Below are positions 19,824-32,215 of a stretch of 64,000 nt of DNA, in pieces; the stretch's first letter is position 1, and the number at the start of each line of letters is the position of its first letter. The stretch is from NCBI GenBank assembly GCA_963920525.1, contig OY986435.1:265671299-265735298 (forward strand), in the 5' to 3' direction. The notes beneath the pieces are model-generated. The model was not told where the DNA came from. It ran no database searches and saw only the letters and a program-made list of their open reading frames with translations. Origin of the DNA: Dichetophora obliterata. Lineage: Eukaryota > Arthropoda > Insecta > Diptera > Sciomyzidae. The position numbers and the translations under genes were made by a program.

Positions 19824-20702
19824 ATGACTAGTGTAGATGGCTCTGATCGTAGCGCTTACGAAAATCATAAAACTGTAATTGAAGTTATGAGTAAACAGCA
19901 CCCAGGTCTAAAAATCGTCCACTGAAATGCACGAAGTCTTAATGACTTTAAGTTGGACTGTATTAAATACGTGTTTGCAGATTCTTCTGTTGATATCGTA
20001 TGCACCACGGAAACCTGGTTTAATGAGGACTTTAATGATTCTTACTTCAACCTACCTAATTTTAAACTGTTCCGCCATGATAGAACAAATAGAAGAGGTG
20101 GAGGAGTCGCGATATACTGTAAAGAAAATCTCAATGTGAAATTCTTAAGTAAGTCAAGTGGATCCGAGGTCGAATTTTTAAATATTGAAATATGCAGTAG
20201 CGTAACTAAAATAGTTCTTTCTTGTATTTATAATCCAAGTCGTAATTGCAGTTTGGAACCTGTCTTCTCTTCCATCTCTAGCTATGCCTTAGATTTTCAG
20301 CATTTAGTTTTATGTGGTGATTTCAATTTAAATCTTTTACACAATGATAGCCTTACTAGAAATTTTCTGGAAAGACTAACTGAAGTAGGACTACATGTTG
20401 TGAACACTGCTATGCCAACGAGGTTTTCAAATAACGCTAGCCCTAGCTTGTTAGATATATTTGTTGTTTCTGACGCATCGTCTATCTTTCTTTTTGACCA
20501 AATCTCTTTTCTGTCCGAACATGATCTAATATTTTGCATATTAAACGTAGACATCTCACCTACTCCTTCTGAAACTTTTTTCACATACCGCAATTTTAAA
20601 GCTATAGATTATGCGTCGCTTATAAATGATTTCTCTAACATAATTTGGACTGATGTTTGGTTCCTTTCGTCAGTCAATGAAAAATTAGCTTTTTTTTCAT
20701 GA
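19824..20702 (+). pseudogene. LINE ORF2 endonuclease domain
   Basis: Starts at ATG 19824 and carries an in-frame TGA at 19923 inside the NARSL motif region, where a codon for Trp or Cys is usual. It continues as an apurinic-endonuclease-like domain: DIVCTTETWFN (catalytic Glu), RRGGGVAIYC, VLCGDFNLNLL (Asp and Asn of the active site), SLLDIFVVSD and LSEHDLIFCIL (the terminal S-x-H-D). All landmark residues are present. The frame is lost at a run of eight T near 20692 and continues in another frame into RT. In the family this domain nicks the target DNA to prime reverse transcription. Confidence 0.8.
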
Positions 20703-20709
20703 TACTATA

Positions 20710-22286
20710 ACTAATCTCTTCAATACTCACGTTCCACTATGTACCCGTCGGGTTACCAATAATACTTGTCCTTGGTTTACACACTCAGTGAAACTGGCTC
20801 TAGATAATCGCAACAAATATTACAACAAATGGAAACGCAACACCACTGCTCTTAACTGGGAGCTGTATAAAAAGGCTAGAAATGAAGCCACTCGTGCCGT
20901 CAGACTCTCTAAAAAACAATACTACATATCCAAATTAAGTCCAACTTTACCATCGAAACAGCTTTGGCAAAATCTAAAAGGTATTGGAGTATGCAGAAAT
21001 GAGTCTGATGAATGTCAGATTGATGCTAATTCCCTTAATGACTCTTTCGTTTCTAGCCCTGTACATGACGTGACCTCCTTACCCTATTTTGACGAAAGCA
21101 TTTCAGTTCTTTCGAATGAATTTAGTTTTGAAGCAGTAAGTGAATTTGATGTTGCACGGTGTTTTAAAAAAATCAAATCAAATGCTATCGGTGAAGACGG
21201 GATTTCTATTAGATTTCTTAAACTTGTTCTACCACATGTGTGAACCACACATTACTCTGAAAAAAACTTAGGCGCTATTTTAATTTCTTTGACTCTGCGG
21301 TTCGCTTTATTCAAAGTTATCTTGTTGGTAGGTCTCAAAGAGTTAAGGTGGGAAACAATTTTTCTGTATTAAGAAGGACCACTAGTGGAATTCCACAAGG
21401 CTCTGTTCTTGGCCCACTTCTATTTACTTTGTTTATTAATGACATATTCAATAAGTGCAAATATGTCACCATGCACGCTTACGCTGATGACCTTCAACTA
21501 TACTTATCCAGGCCTATTAGACTCGATGATGATTTATTTCTTAAAATGAATGAAGATCTAAAAAAAATCTCAGTGTGGGCCAGAACCAATATGCTGAAAT
21601 TAAACCCCCTTAAATCATATATACTACCAATCTCGAAAACGCACCTTCAGAAAACTGATTTTCCACCTGTGTTATTGGACGACATTGAGCTGAAAACAGT
21701 TAAAAAGGTAACCAATCTTGGATACATTGTTAATTCCACCCTGTCCTGTGAGGACCACATTAACTCTTGTGTAAGCAAAGTTTATTATGTATTACGAAAT
21801 CTCCGTATGGCTGCTTCGTTTATGCCAACAAATACTAAAAGAAAGTTGGTTTTACAATTACTGCTTCCAATCATAACATACTCAGAAGTTGTTTATGGCC
21901 AGCTAGATTCGAGGTCTTCTCACAAGCTATTAGTTGCATTCAATAACGCTGCCCGCTATATTTACGATCTGAAAAGATTTGACCATATCTCGCAATATTG
22001 CAACCAAATTTTGGGCATTGGCTTACTCGAATACCTTAAGGCAAGGAACTGTATTTTCTTACACAAAGTCATCTACTCGCGATCCCCACAATATCTTTTT
22101 GATAAACTTGAGTTCTGCAGGTCAAGTAGAAGTAGGAACATTTTGGTCCCAAGATACAACTACATTGTTTCTAGTAGATTGTTTTTCGTAAGTGCGATCA
22201 GATTGTGGAATTCACTTCCACTTAGCCTCAAAAGTATTCCAAACTATAGGACCTTTAAGCATTTAATTTTAAACTACTTTTCTTAA
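20710..22286 (+). pseudogene. LINE ORF2 reverse transcriptase, internally deleted
   Basis: Two frames: 20710-21243 gives the pre-RT linker and start of RT (KIKSNAIGEDGISIRFLKLV, the 'K.....G.DGI' motif). After a stop and a gap, 21290-22286 resumes with FIQSYLVGRSQRVKV, SGIPQGSVLGPLLF and HAYADDLQLY, the catalytic YADD box. The stretch that should hold the first catalytic Asp of the palm is missing, so the enzyme cannot work. The C-terminal region is intact (NLGYIV, LLPIITYSEVVYG, LWNSLP) up to the stop at 22284. The sequence is CR1/jockey-group; the exact clade is not settled. Confidence 0.85.
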
Positions 22287-22672
22287 CTACCGATTCTATC
22301 CCTCTTGATTTTACTCTTCTTTGATTCTATCTCTAATTTTATTTTTGCTGTCGTTTACTTTAAGGCTGCTCAAAATTATTTCATTAATTAAATGTTAACT
22401 ACTTTTAACTTTATATAAATTCTGTTTATCTTTATATAATTAATGGTTGTTATGTATTCATATAATGTATTCCGTCTTACTTTTAATCTAAAATTTTTAT
22501 ATGATTGTTGCTTTTAATTTTGTATAAATTTTTTAAAAATTTTATTATTGTCTTATGAATGGTTGTTATGATCGCTTTTAATGTATTTTATATTTTTCTC
22601 TGGGCTTTTAAAAGAGACTTAACTCTTATTTGCCAACACTATATGTTAAATAAATTGAAATTGAAATTGAAA

Positions 22673-25314
22673 CATGTGTGAATATATATTGTGATATATT
22701 TGAATAATAAATTTGACTAAACTCCCGCTATTTTGGCATTAAATTTGCGTATAACGTAATTTTGTATGAAAAGTCGTTGGTTGGGAAAAATAACTGTATA
22801 CGAAAGTTTCTTTGGTAATACTTATTTTTCACCGATAGTATGTTAAAAAAATTTCCATTATTATCGCATCAAAATTATTGCGATATCTTGTAAACTGTAG
22901 ATTTTCTCAGTACAATACATTTTCTTGAAGCAATTCCATAGCCTCGAATTAGAAAAAAACTATCGAAATTTAAAATTTTGATTTTGCAAGCAAATATCTC
23001 AAACATTTTCAAATCGGTTTCCATCAAATTATTTTTCTTCAAAGTTCAATTAAATAACTTTGGAAAAAATTGAATAACTTAAAAAAACCTGTAAAATATT
23101 AAATATTTGCTCAAAAATAGGCCAAAATTAGTATAGTTAAAATGAGAATAGTGTTTTGGATTGTCTTTGAACTCAGGATTGTTATTTCGAGTGCCTTAAA
23201 TTAATAAACACTATTATTTCATTCGATGTTGCTTATTTATATAGAATCAAATATACATAAATACGCGTTATATATATATATTCAATTTTTAAATTCCGCT
23301 GAAAGGCAATTAATGAGCTTAGTGGAAACTCCTAATTGCCAATGTTTTAGTACGTAGGTGCATTTTGTCTGTCTCAGCTGATCCGGGCAGGATCGTAGAA
23401 TGTGGAATCTAGAATGTAGATCGTGCTATACGCATGATTCAATCATATAGGTTATGCAGCCATTTGACGTTTACTCACAAGAATGAACTTAGATACCCTA
23501 ATAATACGAGGAGAGCAAAAGAGTAATTTTTTGTATCAAAATAAGCACTTGGTTGCATGAATATGAAACTTTTTCATTGTACGAAATATCCAAAGGTACA
23601 TTTGACTACTACGTTTTATACTACATTTTCTATAATTTATTTGTTTTGACTCAAAATTATATTACGAGTTTTAAAAAATATAATTGCCACATTTTTGTTG
23701 TAAAACAGTAAAATAGTAAAAAAAAAAGAATACAAGTAATATGTGCACAACACAGTACACAGAAAATTAATATTCCTTGCATGCGAATATTTCCAAAACT
23801 TTAAGCTTTGAATTAAAGAATGTACTGAAAACATGGTCTTCATTATAAAGTTTATGCAATTCAAACTTTTTGTAGTTCTTTGTTACAAACAGTATGAATA
23901 TAGTTATTTATATATAAATTAAATTAAGACTTACTTCTTCATATATTAAGTTTTAATATAAAAACACTAAAACTAATCTATTATTAGTTATATTTACACA
24001 GCGAACAGCATTCCTTACTTAAATCTCGCTAATAAAAATTAAGCTTGCCTGTCATAAACGCTGTTTTTAAATCATCAAAATATTAAAAGAGGATTTAAGC
24101 AAACAATTTTTTGAAAAAAAATTTTTTTTTGTTAATTGATTATTGTTGTAAAACTATTAAAAACTTTGTAAAAAATCAACCAAATCCGCTTACAATTCAG
24201 ATTCTGCAGTGCTAAAAACCCGGTGCGCCAGAGTACTTTTAACTGACCAGAGTAACTTTAAACGGGTTTTTGTTGAAACATAGTTTTTTATACAGATTTT
24301 CATTTTCGTAATGTAATTCTACCTAACTTTTATCAAAATAAGCGTTTTTGTAAAATTTGTGTAGTTTTTACACGCAACAGTATTGATAAAAATAACATAA
24401 ATTTTACTACTTTTTCGTCGCTTCATAATTTTCTTTCTATTTTGGTAAAATAAGAGCATTCAAAAGTAGATTTTCAAATGCATTTCTTTTGTTTGTTTAA
24501 AAACGATTTTGAGCTGGGTTTAGTGTGGGTCGATTTCCACCATTTTTTAAGCACACAAACTTCACCGCCGTCTTTATATATAGAGAATGTATGTCAGAAA
24601 ATTTTGTTACTTAAACTGATGATGTAAAATTAGCACGCAAATAAACTTTTTAAAAAAACGTCTTCCAAAATTACCTTAATTTTAACCGATTTTGCCTAAA
24701 ATCTCCCTTTAGTGTAATGAAAAAAGCAGTCTTTTAAAAAAAAAGTGTAGCAAAAGAAGAACTACTTTTAAAAAAAACCCACCAAAACACTGAAATTATA
24801 CTTTTTTTTTTGAGAAGACTACACAACCCCATTTGTCATTAATTTCAGAGAGAGAATATGTGTTTATTTACATAAAATAAGGATATGTCAAATATATACT
24901 TAACCTTATTCTGATTGTATCATGGTATACGTATCTTTAGAAGATTTCATACCTCCGGGCGAATCCAAAAATCTAAAAAAGTTGTTTTTGTTGTTTCATA
25001 TGACATATCATTTATTTACAAAAATTGCTTAATTTTGACACATAATTCAATAGACAATTTCTATCATCGAAAATCATGAGCTACCCTAAGATTTTCTTGA
25101 TGAAAATGAATTTTTTCAAAATGTTGTTTTTATATTCTTTACAAAGTTCTACAGCTTAAAAAATAATTTAAGTGAAAAACATTTAAAATATTTCAAACCA
25201 CTCAATGGACATTGGTGTTAAAATATCATGGCCAGGAGGGAATTAAAACTTAACAACATTGTGTGGGGTTGGGGTATATTATATGGGGTGGGGGTCCATA
25301 ATGTGTGACATATA
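22673..25314. other. Long AT-rich stretch without a supported gene
   Basis: Contains a TATATATA run near 23270 and, at about 23430-23510, a copy of the repeat also found at 32.62 and 33.2 kb (GCATGATTCAATCATATAGG, TTTGACGTTTACTCA). A G-rich block lies at 25260-25300. No conserved coding sequence was seen on either strand. Confidence 0.5.
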
Positions 25315-25412
25315 TAGGTTAGGTTAAACCGGATGCCTTCGTGAAGGCTCACATAGACCAATTCAGGTCCTTAGTGGTACCAGTAGCGAACAAAAGGAAC
25401 CTTTGTGTTTAT

Positions 25413-25748
25413 TTAAAAGTCTTTAAAGATTTGCGTTGAGTTCGCAAACCTTAGAAGGGATTCCAGAGACACCCTGGTTACATCTTTAAGCGACGGGAAT
25501 GTCGATGAGCCTAGGTATTTTAGTCTCGATCTAAGTAGGGCGGGGCATGTGCATAGTAGGTGCTCCAGGGTCTCCACTGTGCCCGGTTCCTTACACTTCC
25601 TGCAGTTGTCATCCGTGGTGATGCCAAGCTTCCTCGCGTGGGCTGCCGTCATGCAGTGACCAGTGAGCATGCCCACTAGTGTCCTGCAATCTTTGCGCGG
25701 CCGTGCCAAGATGAACAGATTTCGTTTTTCGCATTGTGCATTGCACAT
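25413..25748 (-). pseudogene. LOA-like LINE C-terminal finger domain
   Basis: Contains LVGMLTGHCMTAAHARKLGI followed by CRKCKEPGTVETLEHLLCTC, a CxxC...HxxxxC finger typical of the ORF2 end of LINEs with RNase H. It ends with SLESLLRFANSTQIFKDF and a stop at 25413, about 100 bases before the 3' end. Confidence 0.75.
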
Positions 25749-25754
25749 GATTTT

Positions 25755-26279
25755 CTAGATCTTGCACGATGTCGTATCTCTCCATCTACGATTCACTGCT
25801 AGTGTGGCTCTTCTTTGGAGGTTCCTGTACAACTCTTGTAGCGGAGTAAGTACATGTTCTGCGAGTTCTGATTCCAGCCCGGCGCCTTCCTTTGCTAAAT
25901 CATCTGCCATCTCGTTTCCCTCAATGCCCTGGTGGCTAGGGACCCAGTAGATGCGCACTCTCCTCGAAGCGCATAGTGCATCTAGTGCATACCTGCCAGC
26001 CAAGACACTTTTGGACTTGATGCTAGCGGAGCGCATGGATTTGATCGCCGCTTGACTGTCAACGAAAATGTTGATGTAAGAGTGTTGTGTGTCCATGCTG
26101 AGGGCTATCTCAGCAGCTTTCCTTATGGCAAATATTTCCGCCTGGAAGATACTGCAGTGGTTCGGCAGTTTATATGGCGGCCTTATATTAGGCTCTGCGC
26201 AATACACAGCCGCACCTACATTTTGGAGCCGTCTGTAAACATGTTGACCACCTGCTGTGCTTGTTCTATACCTTTGCAC
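25755..26279 (-). pseudogene. LOA-like LINE RNase H domain
   Basis: Contains FQAEIFAIRKAAEIAL (catalytic Glu), INIFVDSQAAIKSMRS (Asp) and WVPSHQGIEGNEMADDLAKE (His/Asp region). A stop after TTSCKI separates it from the finger domain. RNase H in a LINE is limited to the I/R1/LOA/jockey side of the tree, which supports the call. It would degrade the RNA of the RNA-DNA hybrid. Confidence 0.8.
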
Positions 26280-26389
26280 CAGTAATTTGGTCCCAGAAGA
26301 GTTCGTGCTTTAGAATTGACTATCGTGTGAGGCACCATGTAGTCCGTGCTACTAAGAAGATCCTTTCCGATTGTACAATGTCCAAAATT

Positions 26390-28170
26390 TTAAATGTGGG
26401 TGTTGCCTGCCGCCGTATGGCGTTGTGCCGTTTTTCCGGCTATTAGTTTTGCGTGTATGTCCAGGGGGTCCATACTTAGAATGGTTTCGAGCGCTTTAGT
26501 TGGAGTTGACTTCAGTGCCTCCGTGATGCATAGCGCTGCCTGCCGCTGAGTTTTCTCCAAGTGCCTGAGGAATGTTGATTTGTTCTCAGCCGGCCACCAC
26601 ACAATAATCCCATAGAGTAAAATAGGACACACTACCGTTACATATATCCAGTGCATCAGAAAGGGTGAGAGACCCAGGTACTGCCTAGCATCTTTTTGGA
26701 TGTGTATAGCGCAATGGTGGATTTCTTCACCCTTTCTTCCACGTTGGTTTTCCATGACAGCTTGCTGTCCAGGACGACTCCTAGATATTTTGTGTGAGTT
26801 TTCAATATGAGACGTATATCGTTCAATTTCGGTGGTATCCACTGTGGTATTTTGTACCTTTTCGTGAACAGAACCAGATCCGTTTTCTCTGCATTAATAC
26901 TAAGACCGACTAAATTTGACCATCTAAGTACATCTTTGAGTGTGCTCTCCATTATGGAGCTTACTGTTGATAGACATTTCCCTAACATAATAATGCTTAT
27001 GTCGTCTGCATAGGCAGTCATCCTCGGGGCTCTACCTGCGAACTTTTCGAGTAGTTCATTAACTACAAGATTCCATAGTAGTGGCGAGAGGACCCCTCCC
27101 TGGGGTTTCCCACTGCGAGCTTCCCTTACCATGGATTTAGTGCCCCACTCAGCCCGCACCTTTCTGCAGCTTAGCAACTTGTCTAAACATAGGTTTATTG
27201 CCGGTGGTGCCTCTATTGCACGTAATCCACTAAGGATTGCGGTGGTTGATACATTGTTGAATGCACCTGAGATATCTAGAAACGCCCCGAGTGCGTATTC
27301 CTTGTGGTGGAGGGCTTTTTCTAGGGTTACTACTAGGGAATGTAGTGCCGTTTCAACCGATTTCCCTTTCGTGTATGCGTGCTGGTTGGTTGATAACTGG
27401 ATTGAATTGTTTCTTAGGTGAAATCAATCGAGCGTTTTGAGAACAAAGGAGGTCAGACTTATTGGCCTGTAGTCTCTCGGATAGGGATGGCTGCTTACCT
27501 GGCTTCGGTAAGAATACAACCCTCGCTGTCCTCCAAGCCACAGGTACATAGTTTAGCCTGATGCATCCGTTAAATATATTCTTCAGCCAAGGGACGACTC
27601 GCGATTCAGCCGTTTGCAACATGGCAGGAATTATACCGTCTGGTCCCGGCGATTTGTATCCCAAGAACGAGTTAATAGCCTATACGACTCCGTCCGACGT
27701 TATTAAGTCGTGTGGAACCTGTAGCGGGGTTTTCCTATGTCCTCGTATTATAGCAGTGTTTTGAGCTTCGGTACAGCCAGGAAAATGCGCCTTTAAAAGC
27801 ACCTCGAGGGATTCCTGACTGCTCTCCATCCACTGGCCATTGTCTTTGCGTAGCTGGCTCTGAATCTCCATTCCAGGGCTCTGAATCTCCAGGGCTGCTC
27901 TGAGAGTAGCTTCCTGAGCCTTGCTGTGTCCGTAGTTTTTCCTATGCTTGAGCAGAAGTTCTTCCACGAGTGTCTTTTTGCTCTGCGTACGTTTGTTTTA
28001 AAAAGTTTGAGCCTACATTTGTATTCCCCCCAAATTTCCTCTTGTTCAGCTATTTTAACTAGTTTAAAGAAATCTTTTAGGTCGCGTCTTTGCTCTGTAC
28101 GATCCGGACTCCACCATGGTTATCTGATCTTACGCTTTGTTCGCGTGGGCTTACAGGAGGCATGATAGGC
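26390..28170 (-). pseudogene. LOA-like LINE reverse transcriptase, frameshifted
   Basis: Successive frames give a linker (PWWSPDRTEQRRDLKDFF), MGYKSPGPDGIIPAMLQ (RT motif with G.DGI), VPVAWRTARVVFLPKPGK, SGKPQGGVLSPLLWNLVVN and MTAYADDISIIMLGK (catalytic YADD), then the thumb region LGVVLDSKLSWKTNVEERVK and PILLYGIIVWWPAENK. Breaks lie near 27680, 27353 and 26750. All RT blocks are recognisable in the right order. Confidence 0.85.
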
Positions 28171-28232
28171 CTTGAGAAGATGGGCCGAGAGAATCTTCAG
28201 GGACCTTTCAATGCCCGAGAGACTCACCTCGA

Positions 28233-28620
28233 TCATTGATGTCTGGGCACCCATACTGGGTGGTGTGCATTGGCATCTGCTCCGATGACAACTGCTTGGT
28301 TCTTCCCGCCGGCGATTGCTAGCATTCTTTGTAGCTCGTCTGGTGGTGCGTTGACGTCATGCGCCATGTAGCATGAGGCGACCAAGATCGGCTCGTCCGC
28401 GTCGCCCTCTTGCGCCACGACGGTAAGATCGTCAGTGCTGTAATGAGACATTAGATATGTATAGATGCCTTTCCTTATAAGGATGGCTGTTCTTGTTCTA
28501 CTTACTGTTGTTGCGAAAAACGTGTTGAAGTTTTGTGACTTTAGGCCAGATACCGCGTTGCCCGAGGCAATCCACGGCTCCTGTACTAAAGCCACATCGT
28601 AGCCTCCTTCCTCCAATACG
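28233..28620 (-). pseudogene. LOA-like LINE endonuclease, C-terminally deleted
   Basis: Contains YDVALVQEPWIA (catalytic Glu), RTRTAILIRKGI and QAVVIGADANAHHPVW (Asp/Asn of the active site). The final S-D-H motif is absent: the frame ends soon after HHPVW and the next coding (YHASCKPTRTKRKIR) already belongs to the linker, so a few hundred bases were deleted. The nicking domain is dead. Confidence 0.75.
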
Positions 28621-28819
28621 AGAAGGAGTTCTGCGCTGGCGGTTTTGCTTTTATGCAGGTTTAAATCTCAGGTTTAAATCTCAGATAAACACAACCAACG
28701 CCCCACGCCATCTTTCCGTAACGCGCGTAGAGGATATCCTCTGCCTCCTTGTTGATTTGGAGGATGTAGTGTTGCCCCCCGCTACTACCAGGTAGTGGAT
28801 CAGCAACCTTCAACACCCT

Positions 28820-29270
28820 TCAATCAGCTGTTGGCACGTCCGGATTTTGTTTCTGGAGAAGCTTCAGTGCGGACTCCTGTGGCACTACTCTTGGGAAGAG
28901 TACCTCCGCTTTTGGCAGGGACAGGATACTAGTCCTGTCCACTACTTCCAGTTGAACACCCTCCCATAGGCCTTGGAGTGTCGGGGTTACTGCTTTCACC
29001 CAGTGCAGAGTTGGATCATCGTTGCACTTCAGGATCTTAACCCCATTGAGCCAGCCCGCTTCATCGAATGTGGGCATGGGAGCGTCAGGTTGGGCTTCCT
29101 ACCTCACGAACATCACCTCGAGAAGCTTCATCTCTACGGATTTCCATCTCTCGAGGGTCATTTTGCCTTGGGGATCACTCCGGTCGATCAGTGCTACGAT
29201 CAGGTGTCGTTTAGTCACGTCACTTGCCTTGGTTCTTACCTCCTGTTTAGGCTGCGGGATTTAGGTGAAA
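28820..29270 (-). pseudogene. LOA-like LINE ORF1, C-terminal part
   Basis: Reads IVALIDRSDPQGKMTLERW near 29180, then MPTFDEAGWLNGVKILKC and a LHWVKAVTPTLQGLWEG...VVDR block, ending KQNPDVPTAD near 28825. This is the region that follows the zinc knuckles in ORF1 proteins of this LINE group; the knuckles themselves lie beyond the 5' truncation. One stop (after VMFVR) interrupts it. Confidence 0.6.
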
Positions 29271-29275
29271 TATAT

Positions 29276-30713
29276 AGGGACACTATAATTTTTGTATAAC
29301 TTATTGAGAATATGTAAAAAAAAACTAAAAATTTTAGAAAATAAGAATACAGAGTGACCTCGTGCAGAAGGGAAGGGCGGTCAAGGTTTTGTGACAACGT
29401 GTGCTATAGAGGAAAATTGTCTTAACTAGACCAAAATCGTATAAAAAATATTTGGAATATTTTGACTTTTTACAAAAAATGTATCGATGCTTCCAAAACA
29501 AATACTCTTCATTTGCTGTCTAAAATTAAAAGTACGGAATGACTTTTTGTTTTTGGTTATTGGGACAGCCCACAAGGGGAACACATTATTCTTTTTTATA
29601 GTTTTGTTGGGGGATATTTAGAAGGGTGCCAAATATGAATGGGTATTTTTAAAAAAATCGTTAGGGATGAAAAATTAATAGAACCCGGTTTTATGTTTGG
29701 CACCTGTAGAGGTCACACCGGCGCATAGTACTTTGACCAGTAGGAAAAAATCAAAAATTTGTGTGTAACAAAACCTAAAAAAATGTATATCATATGTTAG
29801 ATAATACTGTCAATAAGAAGAATCCAAATTATTAATGCAAAATAATTTGTTTAGTGTAAGCTATAGCTGTTTAAAGTCAACGCTTTTTATGCATTTTTAT
29901 TGTTGTGAACTTTTCCAATTTGCACTTTATCCAAAGAAAAAATTGATGCACATTTTTTACACTATTCCATTGTTTTTTTACGTTTTTAAGGAAATAATGA
30001 AAAAAATCATTTTTAATTATATTAGCAAGAAAATTTAAAAAATTTTTAAAAAAATTGAAAAAGTGGCTGTTTTCAACAGTCATTTAAAAAATATCCACGA
30101 GTGTCAGCTTTAATTTTTCCATAAGCATTTGTACGTCTGTTTACATTTTAGGAACATGAAATATTTCTTCCAAATTTGAACCACTTTTTAAGTTATCGCA
30201 TTTTTAAAAATGGTCCAAAAATCATTTTGTGAACTTTTTGTTTTCGTGCTTCATCAAAAAAAAAAAAAAAAAACAATGCCGTAAGAAGGTTTTTCCACTA
30301 TTTCATTGATTCTTTATATTTTTTATTTTTAAAAAATAATAAAAAATACTCTATTTTATATATGTAAGAAAATGTAAAATAAATAAAAAAAAAAGTATAG
30401 CAGTGAGGGGACTGCTGACCGAAGCAAAAACCTTTATATAAAATTTTAATATTCCCTGAAAGACTTTGTCCTGACACGGACCGCCTTACTTCTACATAAG
30501 AATTTTCATACCAATCGGAAAAATTTTTATATTTTTAACCCCTCAGTCTTTGATTATTTCTTTCAAAATATTTTTTATTCAGATAGCATTTTTATTTTTT
30601 ATGACACCAAACTATATTATTGCACTTAAATTGAATATTGTTGATATTAAAATTTAATACAGGGAGCACTATTGAATGAAAAATAATCCTCAAAAAGGAT
30701 ATTTAATTTTGTT
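29276..30713. other. AT-rich stretch without a gene
   Basis: Poly-A run at 30245-30272. At 30470-30540 a repeat (GACCGCCTTACTTC, ATTTTCATACCAATCGGAAA) has a diverged inverse copy at 49345-49420. No supported coding sequence. Confidence 0.5.
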
Positions 30714-32215
30714 CTTTCAATGTATATGTAGAGCTGTAGCTAATGAAATAAATTTTATTTGTTTTTATAAATGATATTTTGTTTGATGGGTCTTGAAGGC
30801 TCTTTTAATGCCTGCATTTGAGATCTTGCTACAAGGAAAACAGAAAACATACCAAAAAAGTACAGTTTATTTTCTACCCCCGATTCGGTTCACCCGTACA
30901 TCCGGTTCATCATTAATGCATATTATTTTCGTCTTTTATCATTTCGTTATATTTTAAATTATGGATTTTAATATAAAAAACAAAGTAAAACATAAGCAAA
31001 AATGTAAATTAAACTTATTGAAATAATTAATTTATTTACATTATTTTCACTGTTTGCGTCATTAATCATTGCATTATATTTTTAAAAAAGATACTATAGG
31101 CTTATGGAAGCTGAAATAAGAAACAAAAAATTTTTGGACCATGCAGTCCCACTCATGATAAAATTATTATTAGGTAAACTTGACAGCTGCTTATTTTCTC
31201 ACGAGCTGCGACCATCGAATTTCAAACAAAAGAAAACAATATAAAGTGCGTGTGTCACACACATTGGCAGCTTTCAGCGGAGTCAATAGATGGCAATCGT
31301 TTTTTTAAATTTGAGTGAGAAACCTTTGCAATGAAATTATTCATTTACAACAGGTGACGACTCCTCTGAATGTGGCCAATGTGTGTGACACACGTTCTCT
31401 ATTTTGTTTTCTTTTGTTTGACATTCGATGGTCGAAACACGAAATATCACTCCTACCTTTTACTTATTATACCATGGTCCCAGTCAGAGAATATGGCGAC
31501 ATTTATTAAACTACAAATGTTTTTTATGTTGGTCCTGAAACTTAAAAACACGCTCTTGAATCTTGGCTACCAGGCGCTCAGCAAATGCAGCAAGCAACCA
31601 TCAATAAGTTTATCTGCTGACAAATCGTTCTTTCATAAAATAATCATGAAGGATATTTACTGTTTTTCTTTCAATGTGTATGTAGATCTGTAGCTGAAAT
31701 AAAATAAATTTACAATTACAATTACCAAGCAAATCTACAACAACGACGAACAGAGAACAGCAGTATCACGAAGGGTATGAACCGAATTGGCGGCGGAAAA
31801 TAAACAGCACTTTTCTTGCTATGTTTTTTGTTTGTCTGGTAGCAAAATACAAATATGAAAAATTGCAAATTTATTTCATTTTAGCTACAGCTCTGAAAGA
31901 AATTTTAGGTAGTGTTAGGTCGGAGAGCCGGTGACCGAAACTGTAAAATCGAAGTTGACATTTCATACAAAATCTGCAACCAATGAGAATGCAATATGAA
32001 AGCAAAACTTGGCCAAAATACCAAAGTAGCTGAGTTTGACAGTTATGTTCACTAAGAAAGAGAACACATTCAGCCATAACACTACCTTGTCTAGTTGTAC
32101 TATGAGTGGTGGCATCAAAAGGGACTTCACGGCCAGTCAAACAAAAACCAAATATCAAAAATTTTAAATTTATTTTATTTTAGCCTACAGCATCTCTACA
32201 TATACATTGAAAAAA
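30714..32215. repeat. Nested inverted-repeat elements
   Basis: The motif TTTCAATGTATATGTAGAGC with TGTAGCT and GAAATAAATTT occurs forward at 30714 and 31670 and inverted at about 31870 and 32165-32210. A second pair (CAGTTTATTTTCTACCCCCG with ATTCGGTTCA at about 30860-30900, inverse at 31775-31820) lies inside. They read as at least two non-autonomous elements inserted in each other. No transposase is present. Confidence 0.6.
31207..31436. mobile_element. Foldback MITE, 230 bp, arms of about 64 bp
   Basis: Left arm GACCATCGAATTTCAAACAA...GTGTGTCACACACATTGGC (31209-31269) and right arm GGCCAATGTGTGTGACACAC...TGACATTCGATGGTCG (31372-31436) are inverse copies with few mismatches. The loop is about 100 bp. 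Lies within the nested repeat block at 30714-32215. Confidence 0.85.

Larger units (their letters stand above)
19330..22672 (+). mobile_element. CR1/jockey-group non-LTR retrotransposon, inactive
   Basis: Remains of ORF1 (to 19652), an ORF2 with endonuclease (19824-20702) and reverse transcriptase (20710-22286), and a 3' tail that ends in a repeated ATTGAA motif (22655-22672), a 3' signature of CR1/L2-like LINEs. Damage: an in-frame TGA at 19923, a 1-base shift in the T run near 20692, and an internal deletion near 21245 that removes the N-terminal half of the RT palm. No target duplication was recognised. Confidence 0.85.
25315..29275 (-). mobile_element. LOA-like non-LTR retrotransposon, inactive
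   Basis: Read on the minus strand: ORF1 end (29270-28820), endonuclease (28620-28233), reverse transcriptase (about 28170-26390), RNase H (26279-25755), a Cys/His-finger C-terminus (25748-25413), then a short 3' UTR ending in TTTAACCTAACCTATATA near 25310. A LINE with EN, RT and RNase H in this order and a final CCHC finger fits the LOA group of the I superclade. It is 5'-truncated within ORF1, has at least five frameshifts, and lacks the second half of the endonuclease. No target duplication was recognised. Confidence 0.85.

Noticed and set aside
19432..19824. 130-codon plus-strand frame with a hydrophobic end
   Set aside because: It runs in the wrong frame through the LINE ORF1 remnant (19461-19652) and then through AT-rich sequence that always looks hydrophobic.
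21234..22685. ACATGTGTGAA at the LINE deletion point and after its tail as a target duplication
   Set aside because: The first copy is internal to the LINE, not at its 5' end, so it cannot be the flanking duplication.
25310..25340. Interstitial telomere repeat
   Set aside because: Only two TTAGG-like words, exactly at the LINE 3' end, not an array.
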